Assembly: GCF_947503705.1 (NCBI RefSeq)
Contig: NZ_CANNES010000003.1
Coordinates: forward strand, 62,001 to 126,000
Origin: an uncultured Tateyamaria sp.
Lineage (GTDB): Bacteria; Pseudomonadota; Alphaproteobacteria; Rhodobacterales; Rhodobacteraceae
Reading direction: 5' to 3'
Length of the DNA: 64,000 nucleotides
The position numbers and the translations under genes were made by a program. The notes below the pieces were generated by a model. It saw only the letters and a program-made list of their open reading frames with translations. It made no database searches and was not told where the DNA came from. This document shows, piece by piece, positions 23,861 through 33,630 of the stretch. Positions within the stretch are counted from its first letter, which is position 1; every line of letters starts with the position of its first letter.

Positions 23861-24670
23861 ATGAAACTTCTCTTTTTGGGTGATGTGATGGGCCGTGCAG
23901 GCCGTCAGGCGATCACCGATCACTTGCCCCGGCTGCGCGACCAATGGGACCTCGATTTCGTGGTCGTCAACGGCGAGAACGCAACCTCTGGCATGGGCTT
24001 GTCCGGGGCCCATGCCAAAGCCATCCTGGAGGCGGGGGCCGACTGTGTGACGCTCGGCGATCACGCCTTTGACCAGAAAGACATGCTACAGTTCATAGAG
24101 CACGAGCCGCGTATCATCCGCCCGCTGAATTTTTCAAAAGCCTCGCCGGGCAAGGGCGCGCGTCTGTTCACCGCACGCGGAGGCAGGACCGTCTTGGTGA
24201 CCCAAGCTTTGGGGCAGGTTTTTATGAAGCGACCCTTCGATGATCCTTTCTCTGCCCTTGAGACGGTGTTTCGCGCCCACCCTCTGGGCGGCCAGGCAGA
24301 TGCGATCATCGTGGATTTCCATTGCGAGGCGACGTCGGAAAAGATGGCCATGGGCCACTGGTGTGATGGCCGCGCAAGCCTGATGGTCGGCACCCACACC
24401 CATGTGCCCACGGCTGATGCAATGATATTGGCAAAGGGCTGTGCGTACCTGACCGATGCGGGGATGTGCGGTGATTACAACTCGGTGATCGGGATGCAAC
24501 GGGACGAACCCCTGCGCCGTTTTATCACCGGCATGCCGAAAGAGCGGTTTCAGCCGGCCCTTGGCCCCGCGACCCTGTCTGGCGTTTACGTGGAAACCGG
24601 CCCTGATGGCCGCGCCACCCGGATCGAGATGGTGCGCCAGGGCGGATTGTTGAGCCAGACGGGCCCATGA
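23861..24670 (+). CDS. YmdB-like metallophosphoesterase (TIGR00282 family)
   Basis: A 269-residue calcineurin-like phosphoesterase. The dinuclear metal site is spread over MKLLFLGDVMGRAGR, VVNGENATSGMG, LGDHAFDQKD, VDFHCEATSEK, and MVGTHTHVPTADA. In Bacillus a member hydrolyses 2',3'-cyclic nucleotides and cAMP; the role here is inferred only from family. The stop overlaps the next start by four bases (ATGA). Confidence 0.88.
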   Translation: MKLLFLGDVMGRAGRQAITDHLPRLRDQWDLDFVVVNGENATSGMGLSGAHAKAILEAGADCVTLGDHAFDQKDMLQFIEHEPRIIRPLNFSKASPGKGARLFTARGGRTVLVTQALGQVFMKRPFDDPFSALETVFRAHPLGGQADAIIVDFHCEATSEKMAMGHWCDGRASLMVGTHTHVPTADAMILAKGCAYLTDAGMCGDYNSVIGMQRDEPLRRFITGMPKERFQPALGPATLSGVYVETGPDGRATRIEMVRQGGLLSQTGP

Positions 24671-25593
24671 CCCGAAGCGCATTGCTGTTTTACACCGGCA
24701 TCCTGATCTTGCTGGGGGCGGCCTGGGGCATGACGATGCCACTGACCAAGATTGCCGTCAGCACAGGATATAAGCATTTTGGCCTGCTTTTTTGGCAAAT
24801 GGCGATTGGCACCGTGGTGATGACCGGTGTGGGGCTGTTGCTGGGCAAGCGTCTGCTGTTGGGCCGGGCGCAGATCCGGGTCTATGTCCTAATTGCCTTT
24901 ATCGGCTCTGTCCTGCCCAATACGGCCAGCTATCAGGCGGCGGTGCACTTGCCGTCAGGCGTGATGTCGATCCTGTTGTCGATGATCCCGATCTGGGCCT
25001 TTCCCATTGCGCTTTTCCTTGCTCTGGACCGCTTTGAATGGCGCCGCTTCTGCGGGTTGGCCATGGGATTGGCAGCGGTGCTGATGATCGTGCTGCCCGG
25101 GGCGGATATGTCGGGGGGCATTCCAGTATTCTGGGTGTGCATCGGGCTGATTTCCGGTCTGTTCTACGCGTTTGAGGGCAATTATGTGGCGCGGTGGGGC
25201 ACCGCAGGGTTGGATGCAATCCAGGTGCTCTGGGGTGCTTCCATCGTGGGAACCCTTGTCGCCCTCCCGCTTGCCCTTGGCTCTGGCCAGTGGATCGACC
25301 CTGGCCCGCCTTATGGGGCTGCTGATATCGCCCAGGTCATCAGCGCCACGCTGCATGTGATTGCCTATACCGGCTATGTCTGGATTGTGGGCCGGGCCGG
25401 GCCTGTCTTTGCGGTACAGATCAGTTACCTTGTCACGCTTTTTGGCATATTCTGGGCCTGGCTGGTCCTGAGCGAGGCCTATCCCGCCACCTTCTGGGGG
25501 GCTTTGGGTTTGATGATGATCGGCATGTATATGGTGCAGCCACGCAAAGCATCGCTTGAAGCGGGCGGCATGATCAGGGACAGTGGCCGCTGA
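24667..25593 (+). CDS. EamA/DMT-family transporter
   Basis: A 308-residue permease with ten predicted membrane helices in two EamA repeats (about 8-140 and 155-295). The GAAWGMTMPLTKIAV start and SVLPNTASYQAAVHLPSGVMSIL region are typical. The solute, probably a metabolite or amino acid, cannot be named. It overlaps the phosphoesterase gene by four bases, so it shares its mRNA. Confidence 0.85.
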   Translation: MTRSALLFYTGILILLGAAWGMTMPLTKIAVSTGYKHFGLLFWQMAIGTVVMTGVGLLLGKRLLLGRAQIRVYVLIAFIGSVLPNTASYQAAVHLPSGVMSILLSMIPIWAFPIALFLALDRFEWRRFCGLAMGLAAVLMIVLPGADMSGGIPVFWVCIGLISGLFYAFEGNYVARWGTAGLDAIQVLWGASIVGTLVALPLALGSGQWIDPGPPYGAADIAQVISATLHVIAYTGYVWIVGRAGPVFAVQISYLVTLFGIFWAWLVLSEAYPATFWGALGLMMIGMYMVQPRKASLEAGGMIRDSGR

Positions 25594-25616
25594 TCGCGGC
25601 AAAACAGGCACGAGCC

Positions 25617-27395
25617 ATGGGATTTTTTGAGCTTTCGCAAACGGGCGACGCGGTGGTGACGTTGACGGTGGTTTTCGTCATGTTCGTCCTATTTCTGCGC
25701 GAAAGCTTTCCCACCGAAGTGGTTGCCATCGCCGGGGTCGGCGTTTTGCTGGCACTGGGTGTGCTGCCTTATGACGATGCGCTGACGGTGCTGTCGAACC
25801 CGGCGCCGTGGACCATTGCGGCGATGTTTATCATCATGGGTGCGCTGGTGCGCACAGGCGCGTTGGAGGCGTTCACCGGGCTGGCCGACCGACAGGCCCG
25901 GACCAATCCGGTGCTGGCGATCGTGATGCTGATGGGCTTTGTGATCTTTGCCTCGGCCATCGTGTCCAACACGCCGGTGGTGGTTGTTATGATCCCGGTC
26001 TTTGTCCAGTTGGCCAAGACGCTGGGGGTGTCGCCCTCCAAGCTGTTGATACCGCTGAGCTATGCGGCCATTCTGGGCGGTACTCTGACCCTGATCGGTA
26101 CCTCGACCAACCTGTTGGTTGACGGGGTTGCCCGTGCCCAGGGCATGGCACCCTTCACCATCTTTGAGGTCACGCCGCTGGGCATTATTCTGGTGGTCTG
26201 GGGTATGATCTATTTGCGCTTTTTCGGCCCCATTTTGCTGCCCGATCGGGACAGTATGGCCGGGCTTCTCAGCGACCGCAGCCGCATGAAATTTTTTACT
26301 GAAGCCGTGATCCCCCCCGAAAGCAACCTGATCGGGCGCGAAGTGTCTGGTGTGCAGCTTTTCAAGCGGGAAGGCGTGCGTCTGATTGACGTGATCCGGG
26401 GGGACCTGTCGCTGCGCCGGAACATGGCGGGGGTTGAGTTGCAGGTAGGAGACCGGGTGATCTTGCGCACGCAGATGACGGAACTCCTGAGCTTGCAACG
26501 CAACAAGGAACTCAAACGTCTGGACCAGGTGGGCGCGGTTGAGACGACTACGGTCGAGGTTTTGATCACCCCGGGGTGCCGGATGATCGGCCGGTCACTG
26601 GGTGCGATGCGCTTGCGCCGCCGCTATGGGGTTTATCCGCTGGCGGTGCACCGGCGAAACCAGAATATCGGCGTGCAGTTGGATGAACTGGTGGTCCGCG
26701 TCGGTGATACGCTTTTGTTGGAGGGCGCCCCCGAGGACATTCAGCGCCTGGCGGCAGACATGGACATGGTGGACGTGGCCAAACCCTCGCAACGCGCCTT
26801 TCGCCGGGGCCATGCGCCGGTGGCCCTGCTCACCTTGCTGGCCATTGTGGGGCTCGCGGCAATGGGCGTCGCGCCCATCTTTTTGTTGTCGGTTCTGGCT
26901 GTTGCGGTGGTTCTGGTCACACGCTGCATCGACGCGGATGAGGCGTTTTCCTTTGTCGATGGGCGTTTGCTGGCGCTGATCTTTTCCATGCTGGCCATTG
27001 GGGCCGCTTTGGAGGCCTCGGGCGCTGTAGCCCTGATCGTGAACGCAGTAGCGCCTGCGCTGCGCCTGTTGCCCCCGTTCCTGATCGTTTGGGCGGTCTA
27101 TTTGCTGACCTCGGTTTTAACCGAACTGGTCAGCAACAACGCTGTGGCCGTAGTTGTGACACCGATAGCCATCGGCCTCGGCACCGCGCTGGGCATCGAC
27201 CCGCGCCCGTTGGTGGTCGCCGTGATGGTGGCGGCATCCGCCTCTTTCGCGACGCCCATCGGGTATCAGACAAACATGCTCGTTTACGGCCCCGGCGGGT
27301 ACAAGTTCACTGATTTCATGCGCGTGGGTATTCCTCTGAACCTGAGCGTGGGGCTGCTGGCATCGGTGGTGATCCCGTTCATCTGGCCGTTGTGA
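25617..27395 (+). CDS. SLC13/DASS-type permease with two RCK_C (TrkA-C) domains
   Basis: A 592-residue transporter. Membrane helices at about 10-190 are followed by two cytoplasmic RCK_C domains (about 215-290 and 300-390; SGVQLFKREGVRLIDVIRGD and RVGDTLLLEGAPEDIQRLA), and then by more helices to the end. SNTPVVVVMIPVF and VSNNAVAVVVTPIA are the paired SNT-like signature of Na+-coupled dicarboxylate or sulfate carriers. The RCK_C insert points to the sulfate/YbiR-like branch. A second protein of the same layout lies at 29783-31555. Confidence 0.85.
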   Translation: MGFFELSQTGDAVVTLTVVFVMFVLFLRESFPTEVVAIAGVGVLLALGVLPYDDALTVLSNPAPWTIAAMFIIMGALVRTGALEAFTGLADRQARTNPVLAIVMLMGFVIFASAIVSNTPVVVVMIPVFVQLAKTLGVSPSKLLIPLSYAAILGGTLTLIGTSTNLLVDGVARAQGMAPFTIFEVTPLGIILVVWGMIYLRFFGPILLPDRDSMAGLLSDRSRMKFFTEAVIPPESNLIGREVSGVQLFKREGVRLIDVIRGDLSLRRNMAGVELQVGDRVILRTQMTELLSLQRNKELKRLDQVGAVETTTVEVLITPGCRMIGRSLGAMRLRRRYGVYPLAVHRRNQNIGVQLDELVVRVGDTLLLEGAPEDIQRLAADMDMVDVAKPSQRAFRRGHAPVALLTLLAIVGLAAMGVAPIFLLSVLAVAVVLVTRCIDADEAFSFVDGRLLALIFSMLAIGAALEASGAVALIVNAVAPALRLLPPFLIVWAVYLLTSVLTELVSNNAVAVVVTPIAIGLGTALGIDPRPLVVAVMVAASASFATPIGYQTNMLVYGPGGYKFTDFMRVGIPLNLSVGLLASVVIPFIWPL

Positions 27396-27411
27396 AGGAC
27401 AGACCTGCGAA

Positions 27412-27915
27412 TTATTGCGAGCCGTATGGTGCAGATGCGTCCGATCCACCTGGCTCAGAGTACTGTTTGAGCACCTTGAGCAAGGTGTTATGCCCTTTCC
27501 AAAGCTCGACGCGGTAGTGGTCTTCGCCGTCAAGGCCGTCTTCTGACAGGGTCGCCAGATTGGCTTGGAGTACGCGCACTGCATAGCAGCCGCGTTCCAA
27601 AGAAATCTGTTCCGCGTCCGCCAAGTCATCCGTGCAGCCCGCGACAATCAACTGACCAGAAGGGACCTCAATGGAAAATTCAACGACATGATCCCACAAA
27701 GCCAAGTCCAAGGTGGGGGGCGTATCAGAAACGACGAGCCTGACCGGAACGTCCATGTTTCGAGCGGTGCTCACAGCAAAACCATGCGCATTTAGGGCAA
27801 CCCGTGCATATACGGCTGTCTCTGACCAGGCAGCGCCGTCAACGCCATTTGATTGCGCGTCGAAAGCATGAAACTGAAAATAGTCTGGGAAGAGGTCAAA
27901 TTGCAGGTCGGTCAT
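27412..27915 (-). CDS. conserved protein of unknown function
   Basis: A 167-residue acidic, soluble protein without signal peptide or membrane helix. Notable stretches are WDHVVEFSIEVPSGQLIVAG and CYAVRVLQANLATL, which look like beta strands. I do not recognise a family. It lies between the convergent SLC13 gene and the FAD dehydrogenase gene on its own strand, 62 bases from the latter's stop. Confidence 0.6.
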   Translation of the reverse strand: MTDLQFDLFPDYFQFHAFDAQSNGVDGAAWSETAVYARVALNAHGFAVSTARNMDVPVRLVVSDTPPTLDLALWDHVVEFSIEVPSGQLIVAGCTDDLADAEQISLERGCYAVRVLQANLATLSEDGLDGEDHYRVELWKGHNTLLKVLKQYSEPGGSDASAPYGSQ

Positions 27916-27977
27916 GTGATAAGGTCTTTTTCTAAAGGTGAAAGGCGTCCATGCCGGTTGGGCCTGCTTTGCGCCTG

Positions 27978-29636
27978 TCAGGCGATCGCGCCACTGCGCC
28001 CGGCTGCGCGTCCCGAGAAAATGCAGCCGCCCAGAAACGTTCCTTCCAGGGCGTTGTAGCCGTGGTATCCGCCACCGCCAAAACCCGCCACTTCGCCCGC
28101 TGCAAAGAGGCCCGGCACGGTTTGGCCGTCGGCCCCGATCATCTGGCTGTCGAGGTTGGTGTGCAGCCCGCCCAGCGTTTTGCGCGTCAGGATATGCAGC
28201 TTGACCGCAATCAGCGGGCCGTTGGCCGGGTCCAGGAATTTATGCGGTTTTGCTGTGCGCAAAAGCCGGTCGCCCCGATAGTTGCGCGCGGCATGGATTG
28301 CCATCATCTGCGCGTCCTTGGAAAACGGATTGTCGATCTGCGCATCGCGTGCCTCGATCTGGGCGCGCAGCTTTGCTACGTCGATCAGGTTGCCGCCTGC
28401 CACCTGGTTCATGCCGTTGACCAGTGTGTCGAGGTCGTTGGCAACCACGAAATCCTCACCCTTTTCCTTGAAGGCTTCGACAGGCCCGGTGGCGTTGGCA
28501 CCGGACAAGATCCTCTGGCGGATCACCTCGGCCCATTTCTTGGACGTCAGATCCGGGTTCTGTTCGGAACCGGAAAGGGCGAATTCCTTTTTGATGACCT
28601 TTTGGGTCAGCACGAACCAACTGTAATCATAGCCGGTTTTCAGAATCTCGCGCAGCGTGCCCATGCTGTCAAAGCCGGGCAGGGCAGGGGGCGCAAAGCG
28701 GTTGCCTTCCGCGTCAAACCACATCGACGAAGGCCCCGGCAGTATGCGGATGCCGTGGGCGGGCCAGATCGGATCCCAGTTCTTGACCCCTTCGGTGTAG
28801 TGCCACATCCGGTCGCCGTTGATAACATGGCCGCCTGCGGCCTCGCTGATCCCGATCATGCGGCCATCCACGTGCGCGGGTACCCCTGCGACCATGTCCT
28901 TGGGGGCAGGGCCAAGGCGATCGGTGGGCCAGACCTTGCGAACCATTTCGAAGTTGCCGCCGATGCCACCGGATGTGACGACGACCGAAGGGGCGCGCAG
29001 GGCGAAATCGCCAACCACGTCTCGGTTGGTCTTTTGACCGCGCGCTGCGTTGTCATCGGCGAGGACGGTACCGCTGACGCCTTTCGCGGCGCCGTTTTCC
29101 ATGTCGATCCGGTCGACCTGGTGACGAAATTTGAAGTGAATCAAGCCTGCCGCTTCATGCTCTTCACAGCGCCGGACGAAATGTTCGATGATCCCTGGGC
29201 CCGTCCCCCAAGTGATGTGAAAGCGGGGCACGGAATTGCCGTGCCCATCGGCAAAGCCGCCCCCGCGTTCGGCCCAGCCCACCACCGGAAACCAGCGCAG
29301 GCCCATAGCATGAAGCCAGGGGCGCATCTCACCAGCGGCAAAGTTGATATAGGCCTCGGCCCATTTGCGGGGCATTGCATCTTCGGGGCGGTCAAACTGG
29401 GCGCTGCCCATCCAGTCGCGCAGCGCCAGTGTGCGGCTGTCGCGCACACCCATGCGCCGCTGTTCCGGCGTATCGACCATCAAGAGCCCGCCCAGCGACC
29501 AGAACGCCTGTCCACCCAGAAAGCTGCGGGGTTCCTGGTCGAGAATGATCACAGTCTTGCCGCGGTCACCCAATTCGGCGGCTGCAGCGAGGCCAGCAAG
29601 CCCCGACCCAACAACAATTGCATCGGCCTGATCCAT
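27978..29636 (-). CDS. FAD-binding dehydrogenase (fumarate reductase/KsdD-like)
   Basis: A 552-residue flavoprotein. ADAIVVGSGLAGLAAAAELG is the N-terminal dinucleotide-binding fold, VVVTSGGIGGNFEMVRKVWP and a C-terminal LFAAGEVAGFGGGGYHGYNALEG complete the FAD site. It belongs to the COG3573 group of fumarate reductase/3-ketosteroid dehydrogenase-like enzymes; the substrate is unknown. ATG 29636 has AAGGAGG six bases upstream; an ATG at 29651 lies on the far side of that site. Copy 3 of the double-hairpin element lies about 90 bases upstream. Confidence 0.85.
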   Translation of the reverse strand: MDQADAIVVGSGLAGLAAAAELGDRGKTVIILDQEPRSFLGGQAFWSLGGLLMVDTPEQRRMGVRDSRTLALRDWMGSAQFDRPEDAMPRKWAEAYINFAAGEMRPWLHAMGLRWFPVVGWAERGGGFADGHGNSVPRFHITWGTGPGIIEHFVRRCEEHEAAGLIHFKFRHQVDRIDMENGAAKGVSGTVLADDNAARGQKTNRDVVGDFALRAPSVVVTSGGIGGNFEMVRKVWPTDRLGPAPKDMVAGVPAHVDGRMIGISEAAGGHVINGDRMWHYTEGVKNWDPIWPAHGIRILPGPSSMWFDAEGNRFAPPALPGFDSMGTLREILKTGYDYSWFVLTQKVIKKEFALSGSEQNPDLTSKKWAEVIRQRILSGANATGPVEAFKEKGEDFVVANDLDTLVNGMNQVAGGNLIDVAKLRAQIEARDAQIDNPFSKDAQMMAIHAARNYRGDRLLRTAKPHKFLDPANGPLIAVKLHILTRKTLGGLHTNLDSQMIGADGQTVPGLFAAGEVAGFGGGGYHGYNALEGTFLGGCIFSGRAAGRSGAIA

Positions 29637-29725
29637 GTGAGCCTCCTTCATGGGCTAAGCACGTTCATCGTTATCCGATAGGTGTGCAGGAACAAGGCCA
29701 CGCACACCCTCATCTCCGGGCGCAG

Positions 29726-29776
29726 GCGTTTTCCGTCACGGAAAACGGCCCGGAAACCGTGTCGGTTTCCGCCGCG
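29726..29776. repeat. double-hairpin extragenic element, copy 3
   Basis: Hairpin A has arms 29727-29735 and 29739-29747, identical to the other copies except for a shorter TCA loop. Hairpin B has arms CGGAAACC (29751-29758) and GGTTTCCG (29764-29771) around GTGTC. The stem sequence differs from copies 1 and 2 but pairs perfectly. It lies seven bases beyond the stop codon of the SLC13 gene on the minus strand. Confidence 0.85.
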
Positions 29777-29782
29777 CCCGGC

Positions 29783-31555
29783 TCAGAGCGGCCAAAACAC
29801 AAGGATAGCGGGGATCGAAACAGCGATGACGATCACCTCAAGCGGCAAGCCGATGCGCCAATAGTCGCCGAACCGGTAGCCACCCGGGCCAAGGATCAGC
29901 GTGTTGTTCTTGTGTCCAATGGGGGTGAGAAAGGCAGAAGAGGCAGCCACCGCCACTGCCATGAGGAAGGGGTCGGGCGACACGTCCAGCGCTTGGGCCA
30001 TCTGAATGCCCACAGGGGCCGCCACAATCGTGGTGGCGGTGTTGTTCAACACGTCTGACAAGCTCATCGTCACCACCATTAGCACCGTCAGGACGGCCCA
30101 TGCAGGCAGGCCCGCCGTCAAAGCGACCAGCCAACCCGAGATCAGCTCGGTTCCGCCCGAGCTTTCCAATGCCGCGCCCAGCGGGATCATCGAGCCCAGG
30201 AGCACCACCACGGGCCATTCGATGTGAGTGTAGAGTTCCGCGAGCGGAACGATTTTGGACAGCACATAGGCCACCACAACCAGCCCCAGCGCCACCGGCA
30301 GATAGAGCAGCCCGACGCTGGCCGCCAGCACGGCCGCCGCAAAGAGACCAATGGCCAGCCAGACCTTGTCATCCGCCGTTACGGCTAGGCCCCGTTCGGC
30401 CAATGGCAAACAGCCCAGCCACCCTGTTACTTCGGGCCCTGTGTCGCGTGGCACCAGCAATAGCAGGATGTCGCCGGTGCGGATCGGTGTCTTGCGGATC
30501 TGGTGGGTGATCTTGCGCCCCTGCCGCGAGATGCCCATGAGCACCGTGGATTGCCGCCAGGACAGGCCCACGCTTTGCGCGGTTCGGTCCACCAGGCGGG
30601 AGTTCTCCGTGACCACCACTTCGATGATCTCGACACCGTCACCGCCCGCTTTGAGTTGTTCTTCGCGTTTGGCGTCGGCCACTGCCAGACCGGTTGCGGC
30701 GCGAAACTCGTCCAGCGCGTCAGGCGTCGCCTCTAGCACCAGAGCATCGTCCACTTTCAGAAGCGTGTTCTGGCTGCGCCCATAGCGCCTTTTGCCGTCG
30801 CGGATCAGGCCGATCAGGGCCACGTCAGCGCGGTCCGCTTCGTCCTGCAACGCGCCCAGCCGTGTACCGATCAGTTTTGAGCCTTCGGCCACTGTCAACT
30901 CGGCGATGTATTCCGACATGTCCTCAAGTTCGGTCGTGGCGTCACCCCGCGCGGGGATCAAACGCCACCCGATCAAAGCGACGAAGGTCAGTCCGGCGAT
31001 GGCCGCGATCCCGCCCACGGGGGCAAAGTCGAACATCTTGAACGGCTCGCCCAGGCTGTCCTGCCGGATTGTGGCAATGATGATATTGGGTGGCGTGCCG
31101 ATCAACGTGACCATGCCGCCAAGGATCGTGGCAAAGCTGAGCGGCATGAGGCTGAGGCCCGGGCTGCGCCCGGCTTTGCGTGCCGTTTGCACATCAACGG
31201 GCATCAGCAGCGCAAGGGCCGCCACATTGTTCATGAATGCGGACAGGACACCACCCACAGCCCCCATCAAGGCGATATGGCTGCCCAAGCCCCGGCTGGC
31301 ATCCACCAGCGTCCGCGTGATCAAAAACACGGCCCCCGAGCGTACCAAACCGGCGGAAACAACAAGAACAAGCGCCACCACCAGCGTAGCGGGATGCCCA
31401 AATCCGGAAAAGGCATCTTTGGTTGGAACCACCCCCAGCACCACACCAATCATGAGGGCGGAAAAGGCAACGATGTCATAGCGAAACTTGCCCCAGAGCA
31501 AGAAGCCAAACACAAGCGCAAAGAGCGAAAAGAGGATGATCTGGTCAATAGTCAT
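29783..31555 (-). CDS. SLC13/DASS-type permease with two RCK_C domains (second copy)
   Basis: A 590-residue transporter with the same plan as the protein at 25617-27395: helices to about 195, RCK_C domains at about 210-290 and 300-390 (LIGTRLGALQDEADRADVAL, SWRQSTVLMGISRQGRKI), then helices to the C-terminus. SAFMNNVAALALLMPVDV and SDVLNNTATTIVAAPVGIQ are the paired Na+/substrate motifs. The N-terminal motif has MNN rather than SNT. The two copies are clearly diverged, so an old duplication is more likely than a recent one. Confidence 0.85.
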   Translation of the reverse strand: MTIDQIILFSLFALVFGFLLWGKFRYDIVAFSALMIGVVLGVVPTKDAFSGFGHPATLVVALVLVVSAGLVRSGAVFLITRTLVDASRGLGSHIALMGAVGGVLSAFMNNVAALALLMPVDVQTARKAGRSPGLSLMPLSFATILGGMVTLIGTPPNIIIATIRQDSLGEPFKMFDFAPVGGIAAIAGLTFVALIGWRLIPARGDATTELEDMSEYIAELTVAEGSKLIGTRLGALQDEADRADVALIGLIRDGKRRYGRSQNTLLKVDDALVLEATPDALDEFRAATGLAVADAKREEQLKAGGDGVEIIEVVVTENSRLVDRTAQSVGLSWRQSTVLMGISRQGRKITHQIRKTPIRTGDILLLLVPRDTGPEVTGWLGCLPLAERGLAVTADDKVWLAIGLFAAAVLAASVGLLYLPVALGLVVVAYVLSKIVPLAELYTHIEWPVVVLLGSMIPLGAALESSGGTELISGWLVALTAGLPAWAVLTVLMVVTMSLSDVLNNTATTIVAAPVGIQMAQALDVSPDPFLMAVAVAASSAFLTPIGHKNNTLILGPGGYRFGDYWRIGLPLEVIVIAVSIPAILVFWPL

Positions 31556-31682
31556 GCGTCACCCTAGGCACGTGCGTGTGCCGGGGCCAGCGGGATTTTG
31601 GCCAGTGAGGCTTTTCCATTTGCGGCTCTGCCCCCGGCCTGTGGCTGCCGCCGGAACTTGTCGGAACGCGGATGCGGACCCG

Positions 31683-32630
31683 TCAGCTCAGCGTGATCTG
31701 GCGTTTGGTCGGGGTGCTCCAATCCACGTGAGGGCCCTTGGGCACAATGCCCAGCGGGTTGCGCAATTCGGAGGGCGAGAAATAGCCAGCCTTGTAAATC
31801 TCGGGTTTGACCGTTTCGGCGATGCCGGGGATGTTGTGCAGCGCGCGGGCGTAATCCCAAAGGTTTGGACAGTCGCTGAGCTTGGCGAGGTTACACTTGA
31901 ACGCGTAGTGATAGGCCACGTCAAAACGTGCCAGCGTGGGAAAGAGCCGCAGGTCGGCCTCGGTCAGCTGTTCACCCACAAGCGTTTTGTGTTGCTCCAG
32001 ATGGTTCTCGACCTTTTCCATTGCAGCAAAAAGGTCAGTGACAGCACTGTCATAGGCCTCTTGCGTGCGTGCGAAACCGGCGCGGTAGACGCCATTGTTG
32101 ATCTGCGTGTGGATCATTGTGTTCCAGTGATCGATGTCCGCCAAATGGGCCTGCGGCACCAGCCGTCCTGCGGGATCAAACTCTTGGGCAAGCATCCGCA
32201 CGATATCGGCGCTTTCGTTGGACACGATCTGTTGCGAGTTTTTGTCCCACAGAACGGGCACCGTGATCCGCCCGGTATAGGCAGGCCTTTGGCGCGCATA
32301 GACTTGATGCACGGCATTGGCCCTGAGCAACCCATCGCCATAGGGGCCGCTCGCGTCAAACACCCAGCCCTCTGCCGTACGTCGCGGCTTGGCGATGCTG
32401 ACAGATATGGCGTCCTCCAGCCCTAGGACCGCGCGCACCAAAAGCGTGCGATGCGCCCAGGGGCAATTCCACGCCACAAAGAGGTGGTAGCGCCCTGAAT
32501 CGGGAGTGAACGGCCCATCCGCTGTGATCCAGTGGCGCAGCGTCGATTTGGCCCGCTCGTATGCCCCGTGCGCCGTGGTGTCGGGGCCGGGGTCGTCGTG
32601 CTGGTAGTGGCCGTTGATCATCACGCCCAT
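31683..32630 (-). CDS. glutathionyl-hydroquinone reductase (Xi-class GST)
   Basis: A 315-residue glutathione transferase. The thioredoxin-like domain has WNCPWAHR with the catalytic Cys56, the mark of Xi-class enzymes that reduce glutathionyl-hydroquinones; VPVLWDKNSQQIVSNESADI completes the glutathione site. The helical C-terminal domain ends near RNPLGIVPKGP, also typical. ATG 32630 has AAGGA seven bases upstream; the 10 extra residues up to 32660 are not conserved-looking. Confidence 0.9.
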   Translation of the reverse strand: MGVMINGHYQHDDPGPDTTAHGAYERAKSTLRHWITADGPFTPDSGRYHLFVAWNCPWAHRTLLVRAVLGLEDAISVSIAKPRRTAEGWVFDASGPYGDGLLRANAVHQVYARQRPAYTGRITVPVLWDKNSQQIVSNESADIVRMLAQEFDPAGRLVPQAHLADIDHWNTMIHTQINNGVYRAGFARTQEAYDSAVTDLFAAMEKVENHLEQHKTLVGEQLTEADLRLFPTLARFDVAYHYAFKCNLAKLSDCPNLWDYARALHNIPGIAETVKPEIYKAGYFSPSELRNPLGIVPKGPHVDWSTPTKRQITLS

Positions 32631-32812
32631 TTTCTTGTCCTTCGGTATGCGTCCGCGCAATCCTAGCGCGCGTATGACCGACCTTCATCTGTCGTCTGCG
32701 CGCGTGCCCTCTGCGCCGGTGCACAGGTGCGGGGCGGGCTTGCCCCCGGTGGCGCCCTTGGCCTATAGCCGTGCGCAATCGCATATGCATTCAGCACGAC
32801 AGGAGACCTCCC

Positions 32813-33559
32813 ATGGCAGGCCATTCAAAATGGGCGAACATCCAGCACCGCAAGGGACGCCAGGACAAGATCCGCGCCAAGCTTTTCTCCAAAATGTCAA
32901 AGGAGATCACGGTGGCCGCAAAGATGGGCGACCCTGATCCCGACAAGAACCCGCGTCTGCGTCTGGCCGTGAAGGAGGCCAAGTCAAATTCTGTGCCCAA
33001 GGACGTGATCGACCGCGCGATCAAAAAATCCCAGGCGGGCGACGGGGATGATTACGAGGAAATCCGCTATGAGGGCTACGGCCCCAATGGCGTGGCTGTC
33101 ATCGTCGAGGCGATGACGGACAATCGCAACCGGACGGCCTCAACCGTGCGCTCGACCTTCACCAAAAACGGCGGAAATCTGGGCGAGACGGGCAGTGTAG
33201 GCTTCATGTTCGACCGCAAGGGGGCGGTGAGCTATCCCGTCGAAGTCGGCGACGCAGATACCGTCATGATGGCAGCCATCGAGGCCGGGGCTGAAGACGT
33301 GGAAAGCACCGAGGACGGTCATGTGATCTGGTGTGCCGATACCGATCTCAATGACGTGTCCAACGCGCTGGAGGCCGAATTGGGTGAATCCGAGTCGACC
33401 AAGCTGGTCTGGCGCCCCACAACCACAACCGAGATGGACCTCGAGGGGATGGAAAAGCTGATGAAGCTGGTGGATGCCCTTGAGGATGATGACGACGTTC
33501 AGCAGGTCACGACCAACTTTGAAGCCAGCGACGAGGTCATGGCGCAGCTTGACGGGTAA
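32813..33559 (+). CDS. YebC/PmpR-family transcriptional regulator
   Basis: A 248-residue protein with the hallmark N-terminus [19 protein letters not shown], then [19 protein letters not shown] and [23 protein letters not shown] (the last shown only in part as [12 protein letters not shown]). The family includes DNA-binding regulators and ribosome-associated factors that relieve stalling. ATG 32813 has AGGAG at 32801-32805; the upstream open frame does not resemble YebC. Confidence 0.95.
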   Translation: MAGHSKWANIQHRKGRQDKIRAKLFSKMSKEITVAAKMGDPDPDKNPRLRLAVKEAKSNSVPKDVIDRAIKKSQAGDGDDYEEIRYEGYGPNGVAVIVEAMTDNRNRTASTVRSTFTKNGGNLGETGSVGFMFDRKGAVSYPVEVGDADTVMMAAIEAGAEDVESTEDGHVIWCADTDLNDVSNALEAELGESESTKLVWRPTTTTEMDLEGMEKLMKLVDALEDDDDVQQVTTNFEASDEVMAQLDG

Positions 33560-33570
33560 CGCCGTCTGAA

Positions 33571-33603
33571 AAGCAAAACGCCGCCCCTTCGCCGAGGGCG
33601 GCG
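33571..33603. terminator. terminator between convergent genes
   Basis: CGCCGCCC (33579-33586) pairs with GGGCGGCG (33596-33603). On the minus strand it is followed by TTTTGCTTTT, so it ends the small gene at 33631-33867; on the plus strand it follows the yebC stop by about 20 bases. Confidence 0.8.
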
Positions 33604-33630
33604 CTCAAATTGGGCCTTTGGGACCAGAGC

